This document shows positions 1 to 4,557 of a DNA stretch of 5,363 nucleotides, piece by piece. Both the position numbers and the translations under genes were made by a program. Origin of the DNA: Alphaproteobacteria bacterium (GTDB lineage: Bacteria; Pseudomonadota; Alphaproteobacteria; Sphingomonadales; Sphingomonadaceae); assembly GCA_020249025.1 (NCBI GenBank), contig JADCGM010000240.1, positions 1 to 5,363 on the forward strand, in the 5' to 3' direction. Position 1 is the stretch's first letter, and every line of letters begins with the position of its first letter. A model generated the notes under the pieces. That model was not told where the DNA came from. It did not search any database and saw nothing but the letters and a program-made list of their open reading frames with translations.

Positions 1-2
1 AG

Positions 3-239
3 GCGATCCTGCGCGGTGATCCCGACGACATGACCTACGACATGAAGGTCAAGATGCTGCAGAAGGCGATCCAGCATCATGTCCGCGAGGAGGAAACGGC
101 GTTGTTCCAGCAGGCGCGCGACCTCGGGCTCGATCTCGCCACGCTCGACCGCCAGGTGCTCGAACGCAAGATGGAGCTCAAGCAGATGCTCGGCCGGCAA
201 CTCGAGGCCGGCCGGGTGCCGGGCACCGCCGAAAGGTGA
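3..239 (+). CDS. Hemerythrin (HHE) domain protein, C-terminal part
   Basis: The reading frame is open from the left edge and ends at TGA 237-239, giving the last 78 residues of a protein whose start lies outside the window. The visible part is charged and helical. It carries a His-His-Val-Arg-Glu-Glu-Glu stretch (visible residues 25-31) followed by an Leu-Phe, the pattern of the last metal-ligand helix of HHE hemerythrin domains (HxxxE, His26 and Glu30), where His and Glu help hold a di-iron centre. The tail after this helix (residues 40-78) is long and amphipathic, rich in Leu, Gln, Arg and Lys. Bacterial HHE proteins are usually small cytoplasmic proteins linked to oxygen, nitric oxide or iron-sulfur repair; which applies here cannot be told. 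The family call rests on one motif, so another helical protein remains possible. Confidence 0.7.
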   Translation, partial: AILRGDPDDMTYDMKVKMLQKAIQHHVREEETALFQQARDLGLDLATLDRQVLERKMELKQMLGRQLEAGRVPGTAER

Positions 240-244
240 GCGCG

Positions 245-263
245 CCCGGGCACTTGGCCCGGG
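245..263 (+). terminator. Possible weak terminator hairpin after the HHE gene
   Basis: CCCGGGC (245-251) and GCCCGGG (257-263) form a perfect 7-bp GC stem with a 5-base loop, starting 6 bases after the HHE stop codon. The following bases (GTGTGTTATGTG) are only mildly T-rich, so intrinsic termination would be weak. The hairpin overlaps the proposed -35 box of the next gene. It may simply be a GC-rich palindrome. Confidence 0.4.
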
Positions 264-283
264 GTGTGTTATGTGACTATACT
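254..283 (+). promoter_or_regulatory. Candidate sigma70-type promoter for the small exported protein
   Basis: TTGGCC (254-259) and TATACT (278-283) are separated by 18 bases. The -10 box matches the consensus at 5 of 6 positions and stands out in this GC-rich sequence; the -35 box matches at 4 of 6. A transcript would start near 290, about 38 bases before the ATG at 328. This suggests the gene has its own promoter and is not only read from the HHE gene upstream. Confidence 0.5.
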
Positions 284-327
284 ACCGGGCGAGCGGCGAT
301 GGCGCCGGCTCGTCCGGGAGGCTCTCC

Positions 328-702
328 ATGCGCCTGTTGCTTGTTCTCGCCGCCGCGATCGCGGTTCCCGCCTTGGCTGCGGGAGAGACCACCCCGCCGC
401 CAGCGCCGGCCGCCGCGCCAACATCGGCTCCCGCACCCGCCAAGGCTGCTGCGAGCGCGGGCCCGTCCGGGGAGATCACTGTGACCGGCCCGGCCAAGCC
501 CGGCGACAACCGCGATCCCAACAAGATCGTCTGCAAGGGCGATGTCGAAACCGGCTCGCTGGTGCGCAAGAAAAAGCGCTGCCTGACCCGCGCGCAGTGG
601 GCCGAGGAGGAGCGCGACGCGCGCCGCAACTTCGACGATGCGCAGCGCCGCGAATTGATCCGGCAGCAGATGCTGCTGCCGAAGCCCGGTCCCGTGGGCT
701 GA
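328..702 (+). CDS. Small exported protein of unknown function with two cysteines
   Basis: This 124-residue protein has no function I can name. A strong GGGAGG (316-321) lies 6 bases before the ATG and fixes the start. Residues 1-18 form a signal peptide (Met-Arg, then a Leu/Ala core ending in Ala-Leu-Ala), so the protein is probably periplasmic or outer-membrane associated. Residues 19-46 are an Ala/Pro-rich linker. The conserved-looking core is 61-100: Asp-Pro-Asn-Lys-Ile-Val-Cys69, a Thr-Gly-Ser turn (75-77), a basic Lys-Lys-Lys-Arg run (81-84), Cys85, then Leu-Thr-Arg-Ala-Gln-Trp (86-91). The two cysteines, 16 residues apart, could form a disulfide around the Thr-Gly-Ser turn. The tail (92-116) is a charged helix rich in Arg, Asp, Glu and Gln. 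I recall similar short exported proteins as common hypothetical proteins in sphingomonads; this is memory, not a search. It converges on the lyase gene, with 3 bp between stops. Confidence 0.85.
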   Translation: MRLLLVLAAAIAVPALAAGETTPPPAPAAAPTSAPAPAKAAASAGPSGEITVTGPAKPGDNRDPNKIVCKGDVETGSLVRKKKRCLTRAQWAEEERDARRNFDDAQRRELIRQQMLLPKPGPVG

Positions 703-705
703 GCT

Positions 706-1557
706 TCAGCCGCGCGCCGCGATTGCGTCGGCGAAGGCGAGCATCCGCTTCGCCTCGGCGACGTGGAGCACCTCGACCATCTTGCCCTTGAAGGTGGTCA
801 CCCCGCGGCCCTCGGCTTTGGCCGCCTCGTGCGCGGCGAGAAGCCCGCGCGCATCCTCGATCGCCTGCGGGCTCGGCGAGAAGGCGCGGTTGGCGGCCTC
901 GATATGGCTGGGGTGGACGACGGTCTTGCCGTCATAGCCCATCGCCGCGCCCTGCGCCGCGGCGCGGGCGAGGCCGTCGAGATCGTGGATGTCGGTGTGG
1001 ACGCCATCGAGCGCGATGCGCCCATGGGCACGCGCAGCGACGAGGATCGCCTGGATGGCGTAGAGCAGCTCGGTGCGGTCGGGGCCGGGCGTCGCCTTCA
1101 GGTCCTTGGCGAGATCGGCGAGCCCGCCGACGATCGAGAAGACGCCCTCGACGCCGGCGATGTCGCCCGCCGCCAGCACCGCGCGCGGGCTTTCGATCAT
1201 CGCCCAGAGCGGCAGATCGCGCGCCATGCGCACCGCCTCGGCCGCCTGCTGCGGGGTGTCGATCTTGGGCACCTGAACGCCATCGGGCTTCGCGGCGACG
1301 ATGGCCGCCATGTCGTCGTCCATCCACGGCGTCCCGAAGCCGTTGATGCGGACGATGAGCTCGCGATGGCCGAAGGAGCGGCTCTCGACCGCAGCGACCG
1401 CGGCGGCGCGCGCCTCGACCTTCATGTCCGGGGCGACGGCGTCCTCGAGATCAAGGATGACGACATCGCAATCGAGGGTCTTCGCTTTCTCGACCGCACG
1501 CGCGTTGGACGCCGGGAGATACAGCGCGGAGCGGCGCGGACGAGACAGGTCGGACAT
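706..1557 (-). CDS. CoA-ester lyase, HpcH/HpaI aldolase-citrate lyase beta (CitE-like) family
   Basis: A 283-residue cytoplasmic TIM-barrel enzyme of the family that cleaves or forms acyl-CoA C-C bonds (citryl-, malyl- or methylmalyl-CoA), or hydrolyses malyl-CoA. Visible landmarks are Arg-Ser-Ala-Leu-Tyr-Leu-Pro (9-15), Asp-Leu-Glu-Asp-Ala-Val (36-41) followed by Lys46, Val-Arg-Ile-Asn (69-72, substrate-binding Arg70), Met-Ile-Glu-Ser (120-123, Mg ligand Glu122), Ala-Asp-Leu (147-149, Mg ligand Asp148), and Gly-Tyr-Asp-Gly-Lys-Thr-Val-Val-His-Pro (207-216). Length fits the family, and the key acidic residues are kept. The stretch around Asp148 reads Gly-Gly-Leu-Ala-Asp where I expect Gly-Thr-Asn-Asp in many relatives. 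No citrate lyase alpha or gamma subunit gene is nearby, so it is unlikely to be true citrate lyase; the substrate is unknown. I chose the ATG at 1557 because GGGGGAAG (1562-1569) sits just before it and the family motif starts soon after. An upstream ATG at 1614 would add 19 non-conserved residues. It may be co-transcribed with the peptidase upstream. Confidence 0.9.
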   Translation of the reverse strand: MSDLSRPRRSALYLPASNARAVEKAKTLDCDVVILDLEDAVAPDMKVEARAAAVAAVESRSFGHRELIVRINGFGTPWMDDDMAAIVAAKPDGVQVPKIDTPQQAAEAVRMARDLPLWAMIESPRAVLAAGDIAGVEGVFSIVGGLADLAKDLKATPGPDRTELLYAIQAILVAARAHGRIALDGVHTDIHDLDGLARAAAQGAAMGYDGKTVVHPSHIEAANRAFSPSPQAIEDARGLLAAHEAAKAEGRGVTTFKGKMVEVLHVAEAKRMLAFADAIAARG

Positions 1558-1560
1558 TCG

Positions 1561-1629
1561 GCTTCCCCCGGTGGTGTGACGGCGTGATCGGCACGGAGCC
1601 CCTACCGCCGCCACCCCGCCGGGGGAAGC
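1561..1629 (-). promoter_or_regulatory. Long hairpin covering the ribosome binding site of the lyase gene
   Basis: GCTTCCCCCGG (1561-1571) is exactly complementary to CCGGGGGAAGC (1619-1629). The pairing continues inward to arms 1561-1584 and 1606-1629: read as minus-strand RNA, 21 Watson-Crick pairs plus one G-U are possible over 24 positions, with a 21-base loop (1585-1605). The downstream arm contains the lyase Shine-Dalgarno sequence (1562-1569) and ends 3 bases before the ATG. No T-run follows on either strand, so it does not look like an intrinsic terminator. A translation-blocking structure on readthrough RNA, a protein-binding palindrome or a dispersed palindromic repeat are all possible. 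Confidence 0.6.
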
Positions 1630-1650
1630 TATCCGACTGGCGAGCCTTGC

Positions 1651-3456
1651 CTAGAGCGCGATGCCCGCGGTCTGGAACGCCTTCTTCGGGTTGAGCAGCT
1701 TGACGCGGCCCTGCGTGTCGGCCGTGCCGACCAGCAGTTCGCGCAGCTGTGCGCCGGTCATCTCGGGCTTCATCGCAACGAGCTTGGCGGCGGTGTTCGC
1801 CACCTGCGGGCTCGCCATCGAGGTTCCCGACAGCGCCCGGCGCTGGCCGCCCGGGAAGAAGCTCTCAACCTCGACGCCGTTGGCGTAGATGGCGACCGCG
1901 CCGCCGATCGAGGTGAACAGCGCCTCGCGGCCGGCCTTGTCGACCGCGCCGACGGTCAGCAGGTTCGGGGCCGAGATGCCCGCCGGGATGTAATCGGCGA
2001 AGTTGGCGTCGTTGGCCTCGTTGCCGGCGCCGGCGACGAACAGGATCTCGGGGGCCGACTTGATCGCCTCGGTCAGCCCGGCCTTCTCGATCGCGAACAG
2101 CTCCTCGGCGAGCTTCTTGCGCGCGGCGGCGTCGGGCATGCCGCCCTGCAGCTGCAGGATGCCCTCGAACATCGCCGGGCTGACGCGCCAGCTCATGTTG
2201 ACGACGCGCACGCCCGAGGTCTTCATCCGCGCGACCGCGGTCTTGTAGAAGGCGGCGCGACGCTCGGAGATCTCGCGGCTGAGCCGCAGCTCCTCCTGCT
2301 TGACCGGCCAGTGCATCGACACCGCCTGCACGCGGGCGAACGGATTGCCGGCGGTGGCGATGCCCGCGACATGGGTGCCGTGGACATAGCTGCCGACGAA
2401 GCCCATCTCCTCGGAGAACTGCTTGGCCTGCTCCGGCTTCAGCCCGCGGACGGTGGCCTGGAAGGCGGTCGCCTCGGCGGTCATCTGCCCGGCCTGAAGG
2501 TCCATCGAGCCCTTGACCAGATCCATCAGCTGCTGGGCCTTGGCGGCATATTCGCCAGCCGGACGCAGCAGCGCGTCCTTCATCACCTTGCCGTCGCCGT
2601 CGATGGCGATGACGGGGTCAGAGGCCTGCTTGAACAGGCTCATGTCGACACCCGAGTCCCAGATCGCGACGCCGACCGGCTTGGCCTTCATGCCCTCGGT
2701 GAGCGTGACCTGGCGCTCGGCCCAGATGTCGGTCTTCGGCGCGGCCGCGGCCTGCTTGTCGATGATCGCGCCGAGCGCCGCCGCGAGCTGCGGGGCGACC
2801 TGATAGTTGCACTGCAGCGCCGCCTTGGCGCCGACGATGCTGGCGGCGATCGCCTGATTGACGTTGCCGCCATTGGCCGCGACGACCGGGTCGAGCTGCT
2901 GCTTCAGGCTGCCGATGAGCAGATCGGGGTTCGCGGTCGACAGACCGGCGCGCTGCTGCTTCATCCAGGTGTCGAGCTGGTCATAGGGCAGCTTCGACAG
3001 GCGCTCGGCGGCGAGCTTCGACGCGGTCGCCTGCGGATTGGCCGACACGCAGCTTTCCGCGACGATCTCGGTCATCAGGCCGGCGGTGAGCTTGCGGTCG
3101 GGGCGCTCCTGGATGGAGCGCAGTTCGGCGGCGAGCGACTTGACCCGGGCCACGTCCTTGCGGAGCAGCGCCGCCGAAATCTGGCGGCCGATCAGCCCTT
3201 CGCGCGTCGCGAGATCCTTGATGTCGTAGCCGGCGACCGTCTTGGCGTCGTCGGCGAGAACCGCGTCGGCGAGCTTCAGCACGGGCTCGAGCGGACCGGC
3301 GACCAGCTCGCTCGGCGCGGCGGCCAGCTTGTAATTGTAGGTCGGCAGATCGTTGGCGCTCGTCACCGCCTTCTTGGCGGGGGCAGCGGTCTGCGCGGAT
3401 ACGGCGACCAGCGGCGAGGCGATCAGGGCAAGCGCCAGCGCAACCTTCGAAGTCAT
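1651..3456 (-). CDS. Secreted subtilisin-like serine peptidase (S8 family)
   Basis: A 601-residue exported endopeptidase. Residues 1-21 are a signal peptide (Met-Thr-Ser-Lys, hydrophobic core, probable cleavage after Val-Ser-Ala21). Residues 22-260 are a mostly helical, Ala/Lys/Leu-rich region with Cys136 and Cys216; it probably includes a pro-segment, but I do not recognise a known inhibitor domain. The catalytic domain follows: Asp267 in Trp-Asp-Ser-Gly-Val-Asp, His359 in His-Gly-Thr-His-Val-Ala-Gly, oxyanion Asn479 in Gly-Ala-Gly-Asn-Glu, and Ser546 in Leu-Ser-Gly-Thr-Ser-Met-Ala-Ser-Pro. The triad is complete, so an active enzyme is expected. The Asp-His distance is 92 residues, against 32 in subtilisin, because of a helical insertion near 295-350. 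There is no autotransporter barrel, lipobox or C-terminal anchor, so periplasm or culture medium are the likely sites. The ATG at 3456 is chosen because GGGAGGG (3464-3470) lies 7 bases upstream and the signal peptide begins there; extension to 3522 would put 22 polar residues in front of it. Substrate unknown. Confidence 0.93.
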   Translation of the reverse strand: MTSKVALALALIASPLVAVSAQTAAPAKKAVTSANDLPTYNYKLAAAPSELVAGPLEPVLKLADAVLADDAKTVAGYDIKDLATREGLIGRQISAALLRKDVARVKSLAAELRSIQERPDRKLTAGLMTEIVAESCVSANPQATASKLAAERLSKLPYDQLDTWMKQQRAGLSTANPDLLIGSLKQQLDPVVAANGGNVNQAIAASIVGAKAALQCNYQVAPQLAAALGAIIDKQAAAAPKTDIWAERQVTLTEGMKAKPVGVAIWDSGVDMSLFKQASDPVIAIDGDGKVMKDALLRPAGEYAAKAQQLMDLVKGSMDLQAGQMTAEATAFQATVRGLKPEQAKQFSEEMGFVGSYVHGTHVAGIATAGNPFARVQAVSMHWPVKQEELRLSREISERRAAFYKTAVARMKTSGVRVVNMSWRVSPAMFEGILQLQGGMPDAAARKKLAEELFAIEKAGLTEAIKSAPEILFVAGAGNEANDANFADYIPAGISAPNLLTVGAVDKAGREALFTSIGGAVAIYANGVEVESFFPGGQRRALSGTSMASPQVANTAAKLVAMKPEMTGAQLRELLVGTADTQGRVKLLNPKKAFQTAGIAL

Positions 3457-3463
3457 GCGAATT

Positions 3464-3470
3464 CCCTCCC
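3464..3470 (-). promoter_or_regulatory. Ribosome binding site of the S8 peptidase gene
   Basis: Read on the minus strand this is GGGAGGG, 7 bases before the ATG at 3456. It decides between that start and the longer open frame from 3522, which has no comparable site and would run through the proposed -10 box. Confidence 0.75.
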
Positions 3471-3504
3471 GAATCACGCGGCTCCCGCGCCGCGCTGTGT
3501 CAGC

Positions 3505-3532
3505 GATATAATACGGCAGCACGATTTGTCAC
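3505..3532 (-). promoter_or_regulatory. Candidate promoter of the S8 peptidase gene
   Basis: On the minus strand, GTGACA (3532-3527, 5 of 6 to the -35 consensus) and TATATC (3510-3505, 4 of 6 to the -10 consensus) are 16 bases apart. The surrounding TATTATATC is the most AT-rich spot in this spacer. Transcription would start near 3498, leaving a leader of about 40 bases with a good ribosome binding site. Confidence 0.5.
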
Positions 3533-3546
3533 GGCTTCCGCAACGA

Positions 3547-3569
3547 ATTTCGGCGGACTTCCGCCAAAT
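3547..3569. repeat. Palindrome between the divergent promoters, possible operator
   Basis: ATTT (3547-3550) and GGCGG (3552-3556) are mirrored by CCGCC (3561-3565) and AAAT (3566-3569). This gives 9 pairs with one extra C on the left arm and a 4-base centre (ACTT). It lies 15 bases upstream of the proposed peptidase -35 box and about 50 bases before the HIG1 promoter, a usual place for a regulator site. No regulator gene is in the window, and the motif matches none I recognise. A small terminator-like hairpin is the alternative, but no gene ends here. Confidence 0.35.
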
Positions 3570-3619
3570 CGCAAGCAGCCCCCCCTCAAATGGCAGGCAA
3601 CCCGATGCGCCGTCGTCTG

Positions 3620-3648
3620 TTGGCCCGGCGCGCGCAAGCGCCCATATA
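3620..3648 (+). promoter_or_regulatory. Candidate promoter of the HIG1-adenosyltransferase pair
   Basis: TTGGCC (3620-3625) is followed after 17 bases by CATATA (3643-3648), within the sequence CCCATATAGGGGG. TATAGG at 3645 with 19-base spacing is an alternative reading of the -10 box. Transcription would start near 3655, leaving only about 20 bases before the ATG at 3677. The same nine bases TTGGCCCGG form the -35 region of the promoter proposed at 254. Confidence 0.45.
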
Positions 3649-3676
3649 GGGGGCGGTTCAGCAGTCAGGCAGTTTC

Positions 3677-3889
3677 ATGGACACGTTCATCATCATCCTG
3701 ATCGTCCTTGCGGCGATCGCCACTGCGGTCGTGCTCGTGCGCGGCGTCATCATCATGGCGCAGGGCAAGGACATCACCGGCGAACAATCGAACAAGATGA
3801 TGAACTACCGCGTGCGCTTCCAGGCGCTGACGATCCTGCTCGTCGTCATCCTGTTCGCAGCGCTCGGCCGCTTCGGCAACGGCAGCTGA
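3677..3889 (+). CDS. HIG1-type small inner-membrane protein with two helices
   Basis: A 70-residue protein with two hydrophobic helices (about 4-26 and 50-64) joined by a polar, basic loop (28-48). The loop contains Gly-Lys-Asp, then Ser-Asn-Lys-Met-Met (38-42) and Arg-Val-Arg-Phe-Gln (45-49), which resembles the conserved loop and Arg/Gln motif of HIG1-domain proteins. In mitochondria and alphaproteobacteria this family is associated with cytochrome c oxidase and respiratory supercomplexes. That role here is by family only; the protein may also be labelled simply a twin transmembrane protein. There is no strong Shine-Dalgarno sequence (only AGGC at 3667-3670). Its stop codon TGA shares its last base with the ATG of the adenosyltransferase, so the two are expected to be translated together. 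Both lie on the strand opposite to the peptidase and share a divergent promoter region with it. Confidence 0.85.
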   Translation: MDTFIIILIVLAAIATAVVLVRGVIIMAQGKDITGEQSNKMMNYRVRFQALTILLVVILFAALGRFGNGS

Positions 3890-4443
3890 TGGTCAAGCTC
3901 AACCGCATCTACACGCGCACCGGCGACGACGGGACCACGGGTCTCGTCGACGGCTCGCGCCGCGCCAAGCACGATCTGCGCGTCGAGGCTTATGGCGCGG
4001 TCGACGAGGCCAATGCGACGATCGGGCTCGTCCGGCTGCATGCCGGGGGCGAGGACGATGCGATGCTGGCGCGCATCCAGAACGACCTGTTCGATCTTGG
4101 GGCGGACCTCGCGACGCCCGACGGGATCGAGGGCGCGCTGCGCATCGTCGCCGCGCAGGTCGAGCGGCTGGAGGCGGAGATCGACGCGATGAACGCGGCG
4201 CTCGCGCCGCTGACCTCGTTCGTGCTGCCGGGCGGCACCCCGGCGGCAGCGCATCTGCATCTGGCGCGCACCACCGTCCGCCGCGCCGAGCGGGTGACGA
4301 CCGCGCTGGCCGGCGAGGAGGCGGTCAACCCCCACGCGCTCGCCTATCTCAACCGGCTGTCGGACCACCTGTTCGTGCTGTCGCGCGCGGTCAACGCGCG
4401 GGCTGGCGGCGACGTGCTGTGGACGCCCGGCGCCAACCGCTGA
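3889..4443 (+). CDS. pduO: Cob(I)alamin adenosyltransferase, PduO type
   Basis: A 184-residue cytoplasmic enzyme that transfers the adenosyl group of ATP to cob(I)alamin to make coenzyme B12 (the corrinoid diamide is often given as substrate in annotations). It is a helical-bundle protein acting as a trimer. All family motifs are present: ATP-binding Tyr-Thr-Arg-Thr-Gly-Asp-Asp-Gly-Thr-Thr-Gly-Leu (8-19), Ala-Tyr-Gly-Ala-Val-Asp-Glu (34-40), Phe-Val-Leu-Pro-Gly-Gly (111-116, with Phe111 at the position of the Phe that displaces the lower corrinoid ligand), His-Leu-Ala-Arg-Thr-Thr-Val-Arg-Arg-Ala-Glu-Arg (124-135), and Leu-Asn-Arg-Leu-Ser-Asp-His-Leu-Phe (154-162). Length is normal and it looks functional. 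The ATG overlaps the HIG1 stop by one base (TGATG), with no clear ribosome binding site of its own, so translational coupling is likely. The symbol denotes the family; there is no propanediol operon here. A likely user of the cofactor is methylmalonyl-CoA mutase or B12-dependent ribonucleotide reductase, neither seen in the window. Confidence 0.95.
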   Translation: MVKLNRIYTRTGDDGTTGLVDGSRRAKHDLRVEAYGAVDEANATIGLVRLHAGGEDDAMLARIQNDLFDLGADLATPDGIEGALRIVAAQVERLEAEIDAMNAALAPLTSFVLPGGTPAAAHLHLARTTVRRAERVTTALAGEEAVNPHALAYLNRLSDHLFVLSRAVNARAGGDVLWTPGANR

Positions 4444-4557
4444 AATCCGCACCTGCCCCTCCCAGTTTGTGCAGTGCGGCACGGTTGACTTGACCCCCGC
4501 TTTTCCGCAAACGCCTGCGGCGCATTTCCACCGTTCAGCAGCCCTCGGAGGCATCCC
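4444..4557 (+). other. Spacer before etfB, probably with a promoter
   Basis: This 114-base gap is long enough to hold a separate promoter for the etf genes. Two overlapping -35-like boxes, TTGACT (4485-4490) and TTGACC (4490-4495), are seen, but no convincing -10 box lies 16-18 bases downstream. GTGC (4469-4472) and GCAC (4479-4482) form a short inverted repeat just before them, possibly a regulator site. No T-tailed terminator hairpin follows the adenosyltransferase, so readthrough into etfB is also possible. GGAGG (4547-4551) is the etfB ribosome binding site. Confidence 0.35.

Noticed and set aside
763..1587. A 274-codon plus-strand open frame opposite the lyase gene.
   Set aside because: It is rich in Arg, Gly, Asp and His with no recognisable motif, while the minus strand encodes a complete CoA-ester lyase with intact active-site residues.
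1558..1614. Longer lyase start at 1614, adding 19 residues.
   Set aside because: The added residues are not family-like, and the ATG at 1557 has a strong Shine-Dalgarno sequence just upstream.
1628..1633. GATAGC on the minus strand as a -10 box for the lyase gene inside the hairpin spacer.
   Set aside because: The match is weak and no acceptable -35 box lies at the right distance, so it was not listed as a promoter.
3457..3522. Longer peptidase start at 3522, adding 22 residues.
   Set aside because: It would place a polar, Arg-rich stretch before a clean signal peptide and overlap the proposed -10 box; the start at 3456 has GGGAGGG at good spacing.
3579..3585. Run of seven C bases in the divergent spacer as a phase-variation tract.
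   Set aside because: It lies outside any coding frame and outside the proposed promoter spacers, and seven Cs is short for such a tract in GC-rich DNA.
2311..4443. A 710-codon plus-strand open frame running antisense through the peptidase gene and continuing in frame into the adenosyltransferase.
   Set aside because: Only its last 184 codons match a protein family. The rest is low-complexity Gly/Arg/Leu/His translation opposite a clear S8 peptidase and out of frame with the HIG1 gene; long antisense frames are expected at this GC content.
4512..4522. Small CGCC/GGCG hairpin before etfB as a terminator for the adenosyltransferase.
   Set aside because: The stem is only 4 bp and is followed by a short ATTTCC, too weak to support a terminator call.
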